NCBI GenBank assembly: GCA_965224015.1
Contig: OZ245032.1
Location: 62,001 to 126,000 of the forward strand
Direction: 5' to 3'
From: CBDCVD01 sp965224015
Lineage (GTDB): Bacteria; Pseudomonadota; Alphaproteobacteria; Rhizobiales; CBDCVD01
DNA: 64,000 nt
Positions 47,032 to 55,237 of this stretch are shown here, in pieces. Position 1 is the stretch's first letter. Every line of letters begins with the position of its first letter. The position numbers and the translations under genes were made by a program. The notes beneath the pieces were generated by a model. It was not told the DNA's origin, did no database searches, and worked only from the letters and a program-made list of their open reading frames with translations.

Positions 47032-47811
47032 TTATTGAAAGCGTGGCATCCGCTTTTGTAGGAAGGCCTTGATACCTTCCACAAAATCATCGCTTTTTCC
47101 ACATTGACTTTGGTACTGGGCTTCCAGTTGCAATTGCTCATTCAGGGTGTTGGCTGATGCTGCATGAATGGCCTGTTTTGTCAAGCCAAGCGCCAATGTG
47201 GGGCCATGCGCCAGTTGTCTGGTGAGTGCGCGGGCTGTGTCCATCAACTGGGTGTCTGGAATTGTTTTCCAGATAAGCCCCCATTCGGCTGCTGTTGCCG
47301 CATCCACAGGCTCAGCGGTTAGGGCCAGCGCCTTGGCCCGCGCTGGGCCTAAATGCCGGGTAAGAAACCAGGTCCCTCCGACATCGGGCACGAGACCGAT
47401 TCTGGCAAAGGCCTGAACAAAACTGGCACCCCTTGCCGCGAGTACAATATCGCAGGCCAGCGCCATGTTGGCCCCGGCGCCCGCGGCAATGCCGTTGACA
47501 GCACACACAATCGGGAACGGGGCATCACGCATGAGCCTCACAACAGGGTTATAATATGTGCGTACAATGTCCCCCAGATCTTCCGGCTTGCCATCGGGCG
47601 CGGCAAGCCCCTCACGCAAGTCCTGGCCTGAGCAAAAGCCGCGCCCGGCACCGCTTAGCAATACCGCACCTACGCCCGTGTCCCGTGCCGCCGCAAGAGC
47701 CCCACGTAACGCAACGAGCATCTCACGATTAAAACAGTTCAACTGGTCCGGGCGGTTCAGGGTCAGCTCGGTCCAGTTTTCGTGGTGCGTGACCAGCAGT
47801 GTTTCACTCAT
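47032..47811 (-). CDS. Enoyl-CoA hydratase/isomerase family protein (PaaG-like)
   Basis: The 259-residue crotonase-fold protein has ELTLNRPDQLNCFNREML, the oxyanion motif GRGFCSGQDLREG, and GAGANMALACDIVLAA. Its closest pattern is the PaaG-type isomerase of phenylacetyl-CoA degradation (DLREG, the absence of one hydratase Glu, and Gly/Ala-rich core), but straight-chain enoyl-CoA hydratase is possible. Start ATG 47811 is used; longer frame continues into a repeat and is not coding. It is not in an obvious paa cluster. Confidence 0.85.
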   Translation of the reverse strand: MSETLLVTHHENWTELTLNRPDQLNCFNREMLVALRGALAAARDTGVGAVLLSGAGRGFCSGQDLREGLAAPDGKPEDLGDIVRTYYNPVVRLMRDAPFPIVCAVNGIAAGAGANMALACDIVLAARGASFVQAFARIGLVPDVGGTWFLTRHLGPARAKALALTAEPVDAATAAEWGLIWKTIPDTQLMDTARALTRQLAHGPTLALGLTKQAIHAASANTLNEQLQLEAQYQSQCGKSDDFVEGIKAFLQKRMPRFQ

Positions 47812-47846
47812 GACCAGGTTCCGCTGCCGTGTTTTCTGAAACGGCT

Positions 47847-47903
47847 TTGATAACACACCTCTTTGACACTGATCCATGAGCTATTGTCAAGGACACTTGG
47901 TAT
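47847..47903 (-). mobile_element. 103-bp repeat family, truncated copy
   Basis: The end ATTGTCAAGGACACTTGGTAT and preceding GATAACACACCTCTTTGACA are conserved; the other half is missing. It lies 36 bases before the enoyl-CoA hydratase start. Confidence 0.65.
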
Positions 47904-47961
47904 TATTCAATAGTGTTGATACACAGAACAGCACGGGAGAGCGGGCTGGTGGTGTCAATTA

Positions 47962-48064
47962 ATACCAGCGGTATTGGCTTTATAGACACGCCGACTGGTG
48001 TACTGCCTTGATAACATACCTCTTTGACGCTAATCCATGAGTCATTGTTAAGGACCCTTGGTAT
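47962..48064 (-). mobile_element. 103-bp repeat family, full copy
   Basis: Reverse copy of exactly 103 bases, from ATACCAGCGGTATTGG to GGACCCTTGGTAT. With the truncated copy at 47847 it makes up most of the 47812-48112 gap. Confidence 0.82.
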
Positions 48065-48112
48065 AATAGCCCATTCTCATTAGACAAGGTGCCCACGACA
48101 AGGTTCCAGGCT

Positions 48113-48568
48113 TTAAGCGGCAATTGGTTTATAGTGACTGGGATCGCTGCCATCAATCTCAAGGCGGGAACTTTTCGCGCTCGGTATGCTCCACTGGTTC
48201 ATCTGGCTAATTTGAGCCGGGATTTTGATATCAAGTTTTTCCGCCACAAGCAGCCTGATCAACGTATCAATATTGCTGTCTAGTTCGTTTTCGCCGCGCT
48301 CGAGGCGACTGATGGTCAGGGACTCGCGATGGATCATCTTTGCGAACTCGACCTGCGTAAGGCCCATCTCCGTTCGCAAAAATCGCAGTTCGCTTCCACT
48401 CAGGCCCGTCTTTTTGCAAAGAACACCTTCTACGATTGCCCTATGGAGTCCGTTGATGTTAGGAATAGACAACACTTCGTCATCGTTGTCATCTCTGATG
48501 ATTTCGGCACCAATGATGAAGACATTCTCCAATCCGCATTCTTTGTAATTGTACACATTGGCTTCCAT
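48113..48568 (-). CDS. XRE-family antitoxin of a type II toxin-antitoxin pair
   Basis: The 151-residue protein opens with YNYKECGLENVFIIGAE, a conserved N-terminal start of a TA-linked HTH family, followed by a helical linker and an XRE HTH at about 68-120 (LRFLRTEMGLTQVEFAKMIH, then SLTISRLERGENEL). It would bind the palindrome in front of the operon and neutralise the upstream toxin. It is second in the operon, 18 bases after the DUF4258 gene, the toxin-first order seen in HigBA and MqsRA. Confidence 0.85.
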   Translation of the reverse strand: MEANVYNYKECGLENVFIIGAEIIRDDNDDEVLSIPNINGLHRAIVEGVLCKKTGLSGSELRFLRTEMGLTQVEFAKMIHRESLTISRLERGENELDSNIDTLIRLLVAEKLDIKIPAQISQMNQWSIPSAKSSRLEIDGSDPSHYKPIAA

Positions 48569-48586
48569 GATGCACCTATAATCCTG

Positions 48587-48937
48587 TCAACGCGATTGAC
48601 TTGGTCCGTCTTTCCACATGATTGTTATGATTTTCAAACATGGTGGACTTACAGACGGGATAACAACCAACCTGAGCGTTCTCGCACCCGAATTCGGTGT
48701 CGAACATTCCATTTTATACTTGAAATAAGACTCTCTTGTTGAAGGTTCGGGATCGTCGTAGACGAACCCGAACTTTAGTATATGGTTCACATCACCAACG
48801 ACAAGTTCGCGGCTTTCCATTTGCTCTCGCGCGTGCTTGGTAAGCGAAAGCTCATAGTCTCCGCTGGCAATTTGCCGTATCCGGTTCGTTGCATCAGCTG
48901 GCAACCATGGTTGCTCGGGATACTTAGCAAGGTTCAT
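48587..48937 (-). CDS. DUF4258 toxin candidate
   Basis: The 116-residue protein has the DUF4258 pattern YELSLTKHAREQMESRELVV, VNHILKFGFV and a C-terminal beta-strand with KIITIMWK. DUF4258 proteins share the RelE-like fold of mRNA interferase toxins. The ATG at 48937 has no ribosome-binding site; a promoter with -10 ending six bases before it predicts leaderless mRNA. It is first gene of the TA operon. Confidence 0.82.
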   Translation of the reverse strand: MNLAKYPEQPWLPADATNRIRQIASGDYELSLTKHAREQMESRELVVGDVNHILKFGFVYDDPEPSTRESYFKYKMECSTPNSGARTLRLVVIPSVSPPCLKIITIMWKDGPSQSR

Positions 48938-48942
48938 TCAGA

Positions 48943-48971
48943 AACATAGCTTATCATTATGATAAGTTCAA
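48943..48971 (-). promoter_or_regulatory. Autoregulated promoter/operator of the toxin-antitoxin operon
   Basis: On the minus strand, TTGAAC (48971-48966), 17 bases, TATGTT (48948-48943). The spacer contains CTTATCAT-T-ATGATAAG (48950-48966), eight perfect pairs, which a bound antitoxin would use to block RNA polymerase. The start of transcription should fall on the ATG at 48937. Confidence 0.7.
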
Positions 48972-49032
48972 GGGGATAACTTTTTGCTAACACGATAGTA
49001 GGCTTAGTATACACTCTTTGGCAAAACCAGCT

Positions 49033-49914
49033 TCACCGTGTCGGCACCGGCGTATCGCCGCGGTAGTCGTAGAAACCGCGACCTGACTTTTGCCCAAGCC
49101 AGCCGGCCTCGACATATTTAACCAGCAAGGGGCAGGGGCGATACTTGCTGTCCGCAAGGCCATCATAAAGGACCTGCATGATCGACAGGCACGTATCCAG
49201 TCCAATGAAATCCGCCAATTGCAGCGGTCCCATGGGATGATTGGCCCCAAGGCGCATGGCCGTATCGATCGCCTCCACCGTGCCGACACCCTCGTAAAGC
49301 GTATAAACCGCCTCATTGATCATCGGCAACAATATCCGATTGACCATAAAGGCCGGGAAATCCTCTGAGACCGCGATTGTTTTGTCCAGGGAGCCGACAA
49401 AACGTTTTGCGATCTCGAAGGTCTCGTCATCGGTTGCAATGCCGCGCACAACTTCCACGAGTTTCATGACCGGTACCGGGTTCATGAAGTGAATGCCAAT
49501 GAACCGCTCGGGGCGATCGGTATTGGCGGCAAGGCGGGTGACGGAAATCGATGAGGTGTTGGTGGCCAACAGTGCTTCGGGCTTCAGGTCCTGGCAAAGA
49601 TCGGCAAAGATCTGGCGCTTAACGCCCTCGTTTTCGCTGGCGGCCTCAATAATGAGGTCGGCGTTAGCCAAGGCTTTCAAGTCATCGGCTGCAGCAATGT
49701 AGGCAAGTGCGGTGGTGCGATCGGCTTCACTGATCAGGTCACGGGCAACCTGACGGGCCATGTTGGTGTCGATGGTCTCAAGAGCCGTGTCCACGCGCTC
49801 GCGGGACACGTCGAAAAGCGAAACCTGATAGTGCGCCAGCGCACACACATGGGCGATGCCGTTTCCCATTTGCCCCGCGCCCACGATGCCAACGGTTTTG
49901 ATTGTCGTACCCAT
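49033..49914 (-). CDS. hbd: 3-hydroxybutyryl-CoA dehydrogenase
   Basis: The 293-residue enzyme has the NAD-binding GAGQMGNGIAHVCA motif at residues 12-25, ATNTSSISVTRLA, and the catalytic His region GIHFMNPVPVMKLVEVVRG. The C-terminal domain has GYxxxxxP-type HPMGPLQLADFIGLD and ends KSGRGFYDYRG. It oxidises 3-hydroxybutyryl-CoA in butyrate or PHB-derived metabolism. It is third of the etfB-etfA-hbd cluster and connects to the PHB genes in function. Confidence 0.93.
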   Translation of the reverse strand: MGTTIKTVGIVGAGQMGNGIAHVCALAHYQVSLFDVSRERVDTALETIDTNMARQVARDLISEADRTTALAYIAAADDLKALANADLIIEAASENEGVKRQIFADLCQDLKPEALLATNTSSISVTRLAANTDRPERFIGIHFMNPVPVMKLVEVVRGIATDDETFEIAKRFVGSLDKTIAVSEDFPAFMVNRILLPMINEAVYTLYEGVGTVEAIDTAMRLGANHPMGPLQLADFIGLDTCLSIMQVLYDGLADSKYRPCPLLVKYVEAGWLGQKSGRGFYDYRGDTPVPTR

Positions 49915-49943
49915 ATCGTCCTTATTGCTTCTTCTTCAGCCTG

Positions 49944-50001
49944 TTTGCGGTGCGACAAACAAAGGGCACCGCAAATAAAAACAGCGGCTTGTGGGCCGCT
50001 G
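49944..50001 (-). terminator. Tandem hairpins between etfA and hbd; first is an intrinsic terminator
   Basis: CAGCGGC / GCCGCTG (49982-50001) is followed on the minus strand by UUUUUAUUU, a good terminator 14 bases after the etfA stop. A second hairpin, TTTGCGGTGC / GCACCGCAAA (49944-49953 and 49966-49975), ten perfect pairs, lies between it and hbd. Expression of hbd may depend on readthrough or on its own promoter. Confidence 0.8.
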
Positions 50002-50014
50002 TCAATGTCCTGTT

Positions 50015-50956
50015 TTACAAACCAATTTTTGTCAGCTCTTCTTCCAGTTCCGGCACAGCCTTGAACAAGTCTGCCACCAGGCCATAATCGGCGATCTGAA
50101 ATATGGGGGCCTCTTCATCCTTATTGATCGCCACAATGACTTTCGAATCCTTCATGCCGGCCAGATGCTGAATAGCGCCGGAAATCCCAACAGCAATATA
50201 GAGCTGTGGTGCGACAACCTTACCTGTTTGCCCCACCTGATGATCATTGGGCGCATAACCGGCATCCACGGCCGCCCGGCTGGCGCCCACAGCCGCGCCA
50301 AGCTTATCCGCCACCCGCTTGATAATGGAAAAATTCTCAGCAGACCCCATGCCACGCCCGCCCGAGATAACAATCTGAGCAGAGGTGAGTTCCGGTCGAT
50401 CAGACTGCGATAAAGCTTCACCGACGTAGGAGGAGAGGCCCGGGTCCGGAGGAGGGGTCACGGATTCTATGGTCGCAGCCCCCGAGCTGCCCGTGGCCTC
50501 AAAGGCGGCCGTGCGCACGGTCACCACCTTGATACCCTCTCCGGCCTTGAGGGTTTGAATGGCATTACCTGCATAGATGGGCCGCAAAAAAGTCGCAGGC
50601 CCCTCCACGGCGATGGCGTCAGAGACCTGCATCACATCAAGCAGCGCCGCCACCCGCGGCATGATGTTCTTACCATTGGTGGTGGCCGGTGCAACGAGGG
50701 CTGCGTAGTCCTGCGCCAGGTCAACCATCAGCGCCGCCATGGGTTCTGCGAGCTGGTGCGCAAGATGCGGGGCGTCGGCTTTGAGAACCTGCGCGATACC
50801 ATCAAGTTTCGCAGCGTCTTCCGCGGCCTCCTGGCAATCGGAGCCGGCGACGAGGACATCCACGGCGTCGCCCATCTGCAAGGCCGCCGTCAAGGCTCTA
50901 TGGGTTGCCTCGTTAAGCGATCCGTTGTCATGCTCGGCAAGCAAAAGTGTGGTCAT
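50015..50956 (-). CDS. etfA: Electron transfer flavoprotein alpha subunit
   Basis: The 313-residue FAD-binding subunit accepts electrons from acyl-CoA dehydrogenases and passes them to ETF:quinone oxidoreductase. The C-terminal FAD domain has SGGRGMGSAENFSIIKRVAD, GASRAAVDAGYAPNDHQVGQ and KDEEAPIFQIADYGLVAD. ATG at 50956 with GGGAG six bases before it was chosen over a start 14 codons up, which would overlap etfB. Follows etfB by 31 bases. Confidence 0.96.
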   Translation of the reverse strand: MTTLLLAEHDNGSLNEATHRALTAALQMGDAVDVLVAGSDCQEAAEDAAKLDGIAQVLKADAPHLAHQLAEPMAALMVDLAQDYAALVAPATTNGKNIMPRVAALLDVMQVSDAIAVEGPATFLRPIYAGNAIQTLKAGEGIKVVTVRTAAFEATGSSGAATIESVTPPPDPGLSSYVGEALSQSDRPELTSAQIVISGGRGMGSAENFSIIKRVADKLGAAVGASRAAVDAGYAPNDHQVGQTGKVVAPQLYIAVGISGAIQHLAGMKDSKVIVAINKDEEAPIFQIADYGLVADLFKAVPELEEELTKIGL

Positions 50957-50987
50957 TTTGATCTCCCGCAACGGTGTCCCTGTCGTC

Positions 50988-51737
50988 TTATAAAACACCC
51001 GCTTCGTTTTTCAGTTTATCGACAAGTTCTGCCGCCGTTTCAACGATGACTCCTGACTGGCGCTTGGGGGGCTCGACGGTGTTTACAATAGCAAGACGCG
51101 GTGCCGTATCCACACCATAGTCGCCTGGAGTTTTCTCATCGAGAGGTTTTTTCTTGGCCTTCATGATGTTGGGAAGCGAGGCATAGCGGGGTTGGTTCAG
51201 GCGCAGGTCCGTGGTTAGCACTACAGGCATCGCCAGGCTGATCGTCTGCAATCCTCCATCGACCTCACGGATCACCGTGGCCCGATCTCCCTCAATGTCG
51301 ACCTTGGAAATAAACGTCCCCTGGGCCCAGCCCAGCAAGGCCGCCAGCATCTGTCCGGTTTGGCCACAATCGTCATCAATCGCCTGTTTGCCCATGATCA
51401 CCATTTGAGGCGTCTCGGCATCGACAATCTGTTTGAGGATTTTAGCAACCGCAAGGGGCTCCAACAGATCGTCGGTTTTCACTAGGATGCCCCTGTCAGC
51501 GCCCATGGCAAGGGCCGTGCGGATGGTTTCCTGGGCTTGCTGGGGTCCCATGGAGACGGCAACAATCTCCTGCGCATGTCCGGCTTCCTTCATGCGGATC
51601 GCCTCTTCGACGGCGATCTCATCAAACGGATTCATGGACATTTTGACATTCTTCAGATCAACGCCGGACCCGTCCGACTTGACCCGCGCCTTGACATTGT
51701 AGTCAAGCACCCTTTTAACCGGCACAAGAATTTTCAT
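50988..51737 (-). CDS. etfB: Electron transfer flavoprotein beta subunit
   Basis: The 249-residue AMP-binding partner of EtfA starts MKILVPVKRVLDYNVKAR; the recognition-loop region VDLKNVKMSMNPFDEIAVEE and GKQAIDDDCGQTGQMLAALL are typical. The ATG at 51737 was chosen by homologue length; the longer frame adds nine residues. First gene of the etf cluster. Confidence 0.96.
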   Translation of the reverse strand: MKILVPVKRVLDYNVKARVKSDGSGVDLKNVKMSMNPFDEIAVEEAIRMKEAGHAQEIVAVSMGPQQAQETIRTALAMGADRGILVKTDDLLEPLAVAKILKQIVDAETPQMVIMGKQAIDDDCGQTGQMLAALLGWAQGTFISKVDIEGDRATVIREVDGGLQTISLAMPVVLTTDLRLNQPRYASLPNIMKAKKKPLDEKTPGDYGVDTAPRLAIVNTVEPPKRQSGVIVETAAELVDKLKNEAGVL

Positions 51738-51922
51738 TCCCATTCCCCGCATTCTCACACGCAAACCAGGCGCGGTACATAAGGCGCCTATTTTGGACCG
51801 CGACCCTATCGGTGAGCCTGGCCTCTGTCAATGACTTTACGCGCTGTTTGCGCGTGAGGCAGCATCAATGTGACGCCTGCGGATTACAAGCAACCGACAC
51901 TCGAACTTGGGCCGCTGGTATA

Positions 51923-52025
51923 ATACCAAGGGTCCTTGACAATGACTCATGGCTTAGCGTCAAAGAGTTATGTTATCAAGGCAGTACACCAGTCGGCGTG
52001 TATATAAAGCCAATACCGCTGGTAT
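51923..52025 (+). mobile_element. 103-bp repeat family, full copy next to a remnant end
   Basis: Exactly 103 bases. Immediately to its left, GCCGCTGGTAT (51911-51921) is the right end of another copy, so one inserted beside or into another. The rest of the 51738-52112 gap shows nothing recognisable. Confidence 0.82.
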
Positions 52026-52112
52026 AAGCGGCGGAAGTGGCGGCCTCCTGGGGCTGCAGGCGACGAACGATCGCAAGCAACGGATATTCCTGCAAGGGCG
52101 AGTCAAGGCGCG

Positions 52113-53033
52113 TCACCTTAGCAACCCGCCTGCTTTGGCGATCTCGTAGTGGCCGCGCGCCGCAATATCGTCCGGCATGGTCTTGGGGGCGATGCCCAGG
52201 TGATGGAGCGCCGCGCTGTAGCGGACCTGGAGGTCGCTCCGCCCGAGAATCGTCACGCTCTCGAAGGGGCCAAAGCGCGACCGCGCCGCGCGAAGTTCAG
52301 CGCCGATCAACAGACCCGACAGGTAATCGGATACGTCCTCCTGCGCGATCATGTCAAACAGCGGCAGGGTTCTCACGGAGAACAGGGTGTGAAGAAGCTC
52401 CGACCCGGACGCCGCTGTCTCCTCCACCCCGCGCCGGAACCCTTGAGGACGAAACTCTCCGGCGTCGCGCATGAGCTTACCCAGGATCGTATGGGTGCGA
52501 AGGGCTGCATAGATCTCACCGGTCATGTAGGTCGCATAGGCGGCAACGCGTGCGGCCCTGACCAGGGACCATTTGCTGTGCGTGCCGGGCAATACGAACA
52601 CGCCGTTGCCGGCCCCGAGCGCCTTGGCACCGACGATCTGGGTTTCCTCTCCGCGCATAACGTCAGGGATGCCCGCGTTCTCGGTGGTCAGTCCGGGAAC
52701 AAACCACACCGTCCGCCGGTCGGGCAGTTTGCGGCGCACAAGCGCGGCGGCAAGTTCGCCCGCGCCCGCCGGCAAGGAGGCATAAGGTGTCTCGACCCAG
52801 CCGTTGCGGCTGGTAATCATTCCAGACGCGACAATCGGCAGATCGGCCCGACCGAACCCGTCGAGTCGCGCGACAAGCACGCCAGCAAAGTCGCCATTTG
52901 GAACGTGAACAATCCCCTCGCCACTCTCCCGGTGGTCGAGGACGTGACCTGTCCGATCCAGCAGGAACGCGCGAAACGACGTCGTGCCCCAATCAATGCC
53001 GATAAGGGCGGCTTCAGATACGGCCGAATTCAT
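52113..53033 (-). CDS. dgoK: 2-dehydro-3-deoxygalactonokinase
   Basis: The 306-residue protein of the DgoK family begins LIGIDWGTTSFRAFLLD, the phosphate-binding motif of this kinase group, and later has SGMITSRNGWVETPYASLPA and VLPGTHSKWSLV. It phosphorylates 2-keto-3-deoxy-galactonate in the galactonate pathway. ATG at 53033 places the start where homologues start; the gene overlaps the RraA-like gene by 20 bases. Last of the sugar operon. Confidence 0.92.
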   Translation of the reverse strand: MNSAVSEAALIGIDWGTTSFRAFLLDRTGHVLDHRESGEGIVHVPNGDFAGVLVARLDGFGRADLPIVASGMITSRNGWVETPYASLPAGAGELAAALVRRKLPDRRTVWFVPGLTTENAGIPDVMRGEETQIVGAKALGAGNGVFVLPGTHSKWSLVRAARVAAYATYMTGEIYAALRTHTILGKLMRDAGEFRPQGFRRGVEETAASGSELLHTLFSVRTLPLFDMIAQEDVSDYLSGLLIGAELRAARSRFGPFESVTILGRSDLQVRYSAALHHLGIAPKTMPDDIAARGHYEIAKAGGLLR

Positions 53034-53685
53034 TGAGCAAATCCTCGATTGTCTTGCCTTTGGCAACCCATTTTCGCGTTTCCGCCTCGCGGTCGGCCTG
53101 TTCTTTGGCGAGCTTGACAACCGCCTCGGCGCGCCCAAGCGGGATGACGGTGACGCCCATCAGGTCGGCGACAATGAAATCCCCCGGATTGACCACAACG
53201 CCGCCGCAGGAGATGGCGACATTGATCGACAGTTCCTCCTTGCGGCCCGAAAACATCGTATGGGTGCCGCGCGGCGTGATCGCACGGGTCCAGATCGGCC
53301 AACCGATATCTTCCAATTCGTCCGTATCACGGCCGGCGCCATCAACGATCATTGCCCGAATTCCGCGATTCTTGGCGAGCCCGCCCATCAAGCCGCCGCA
53401 CACTGAAGTGTTCGGATCGCCCCCGGCGTCGACGACGATGATATCGCCGGGCTGTCCCATCTCCAGCGCTTTCAGCGGGTCCACAAGATCGCCCCTGGAA
53501 AGCTGAACGGTAATCGCCTGGCCGCACACCTTGGCGCGGAAGGCCGGCTTGATGCCGGCATCCATGACGCCGGTGCGGTACTGAACGTCGGCAAAGACAG
53601 CCGTGGCGGAGTAGCATTTCAACACGTCGTCGAATTTTTCGAGAAGATCGGGACGGCGTTCGAATTCATTGTAGACTTGCAACAT
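53014..53685 (-). CDS. RraA/4-hydroxy-4-methyl-2-oxoglutarate aldolase family protein
   Basis: The 223-residue protein has the family core GDIIVVDAGGDPNTSVCGGL, MGGLAKNRGIRAMIVDGAGRD (the Arg-Asp pair of the metal site) and PGDFIVADLMGVTVIPL. The ATG at 53685, with GAGG six bases upstream, is preferred to the GTG at 53688. Members are aldolases or decarboxylases for 2-oxo acids, and E. coli RraA inhibits RNase E. In this operon an aldolase splitting a sugar-acid product is the likely role. Confidence 0.88.
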   Translation of the reverse strand: MLQVYNEFERRPDLLEKFDDVLKCYSATAVFADVQYRTGVMDAGIKPAFRAKVCGQAITVQLSRGDLVDPLKALEMGQPGDIIVVDAGGDPNTSVCGGLMGGLAKNRGIRAMIVDGAGRDTDELEDIGWPIWTRAITPRGTHTMFSGRKEELSINVAISCGGVVVNPGDFIVADLMGVTVIPLGRAEAVVKLAKEQADREAETRKWVAKGKTIEDLLNEFGRI

Positions 53686-53709
53686 CACTTGCCTCTTTTT
53701 CGTATGGGA

Positions 53710-54708
53710 TCAGACGTTGACGATCACGTCTGCGTTGACGGGATATTTGGGTTTGTGTCCGGTGAGAACCCGAGCGACTTCCGAGGCCGCGGTTTCACGC
53801 GCGGCACGGATCGACTCCTCGGAATAATAGGCGGCGTGCGGGGTTACCACGACGTTGGGTAGCGTAAAGATCGGGTTGTCCTGGGGCGACCAGGAGGCCC
53901 GTTTTGCGGGCTCTTCCTCGGTGTCGTCGAGACCCGCCGCCCCCAGGTTCCCCTCTGTAAGGGCTTTGTAAAGCGCGCCATTGTCGACCGTCGGCCCGCG
54001 TCCGGTATTGACCAGGATGGCGCCGGGCTTCATCGCCGCGAACTCGGCCTCACCCAGGAAATGACGTGTTTCCGGCGTCATCGGGGCTTGCATCAATAGG
54101 TAGTCGGACCGGGCGAGAAGTGCGGGCTTATCGACCAGTTCAACGGCATGGGCAGCCGCGACCTCGCCGGACAGAAAGGGATCATAGGCGATGATCGTGA
54201 CTCCAAAACCCCTGGCCCGTTCGGCGATCGCCCGACCGATCTTACCAAAGGAGACGATGCCCATCGTGCGTCCCCTGAAGCGGTGTATAGGTCGCCCTGA
54301 CTGCCATTTCCAGATGCCCTGGTGAGTCGCCCGGTTATAGTCAAAGAGCCGCCGCGCGAGTGACAGCCAAAGCGCGATCGCGTGGTCGGCGACTTCTTCG
54401 GTGCAATAATCCCGGACATTGGTGACCAGGATGTTGCGGGCGCTTGCCGCCGCCACATCGACAATATCGACGCCGACGCCATATCGCGCGATCACCCGGC
54501 ACCGGGTCATCCGATCGATCGTGGCGCTGCCAATGCGTGCGTATTGATTCATCATCGCCGCGCAGTCCCGCGCATGGCCGAACAGATCCGCCTCGGATTT
54601 GGCCTGAAGCGCGACAACGTCGGCGCCCGCGTCGGTCAAAATTGCGGTTTCTATGTCGACATCGCCATAGTCGTAGTCGGTGATGACCACCTTCGGCCGC
54701 TCGGTCAT
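53710..54708 (-). CDS. D-isomer-specific 2-hydroxyacid dehydrogenase
   Basis: The 332-residue protein has the NAD-binding MGIVSFGKIGRAIAERARGF motif near residue 155, catalytic Arg in VNTGRGPTVDNGAL, Glu in TEEEP and His in VVTPHAAYYSEES. Family includes glycerate, lactate, phosphoglycerate and C-terminal-binding-protein-like dehydrogenases. Here it probably reduces or oxidises an acid intermediate of the sugar operon. Substrate unknown. Confidence 0.92.
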   Translation of the reverse strand: MTERPKVVITDYDYGDVDIETAILTDAGADVVALQAKSEADLFGHARDCAAMMNQYARIGSATIDRMTRCRVIARYGVGVDIVDVAAASARNILVTNVRDYCTEEVADHAIALWLSLARRLFDYNRATHQGIWKWQSGRPIHRFRGRTMGIVSFGKIGRAIAERARGFGVTIIAYDPFLSGEVAAAHAVELVDKPALLARSDYLLMQAPMTPETRHFLGEAEFAAMKPGAILVNTGRGPTVDNGALYKALTEGNLGAAGLDDTEEEPAKRASWSPQDNPIFTLPNVVVTPHAAYYSEESIRAARETAASEVARVLTGHKPKYPVNADVIVNV

Positions 54709-54722
54709 GATAAGCTCCTCGC

Positions 54723-55217
54723 TCAGACATAGGCTCCGGGCGAGTAGGTTAACTCGTAGGAATGGCTGTAGAGTTCGACAATATTACCGAACGGATCCTC
54801 GCAGTAAACCATCCGGTACGGTTTTTCACCGGGATAGTAGTGGCGAACCTGCTGCATGCGCTGGCGTCCACCGCACGCTTCGATGCGCTTTACGCGGTCT
54901 TCCAATTGCTCGTCCTGGAGACACAGGTGAAACAGCCCCGGGCGCCAGTATTCAAACGGTTTCTCTTCCGATTTGGTCGTTGGAAACTCGAACAGTTCAA
55001 TGCCGATGCCGTCCCCGGTCGACAGATGCGCGATCCGGAAGGACCCCCAGCCCTTGCCGAAAACGTCATCGCACATCTGGCCGATCGCGCTGTCGTCCTG
55101 GCGAACTTGCGTTGGCGGCATGATCAGATAAAGGTCGAGCGCCTTAGTGTAGAACTCGACCGCCTTTTCGAGGTCGGGAACCGTGATACCGATGTGGGAA
55201 AACGTGACTGCGGTCAT
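54723..55217 (-). CDS. VOC family protein in sugar operon
   Basis: The 164-residue protein has two VOC modules: TFSHIGITVPDLEKAVEFYT with first metal His, and FHLCLQDEQLEDRVKRIEAC to YCEDPFGNIVELYSHS with the closing Glu. Spacing of His/Glu agrees with a metal-dependent lyase or isomerase. The reaction is unknown; context suggests an isomerisation, epimerisation or dehydration in the sugar-acid pathway. Confidence 0.88.
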   Translation of the reverse strand: MTAVTFSHIGITVPDLEKAVEFYTKALDLYLIMPPTQVRQDDSAIGQMCDDVFGKGWGSFRIAHLSTGDGIGIELFEFPTTKSEEKPFEYWRPGLFHLCLQDEQLEDRVKRIEACGGRQRMQQVRHYYPGEKPYRMVYCEDPFGNIVELYSHSYELTYSPGAYV

Positions 55218-55237
55218 GGTACACTCCTTCGCGTTTG

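Noticed and set aside
47812..47877. N-terminal extension of the enoyl-CoA hydratase family protein
   Set aside because: The added residues are translated from a truncated 103-bp repeat and lie before the normal start of the family.
52149..53036. 295-residue frame opposite dgoK
   Set aside because: The opposite strand has a full DgoK sequence with phosphate-binding motif; this frame has no motif.
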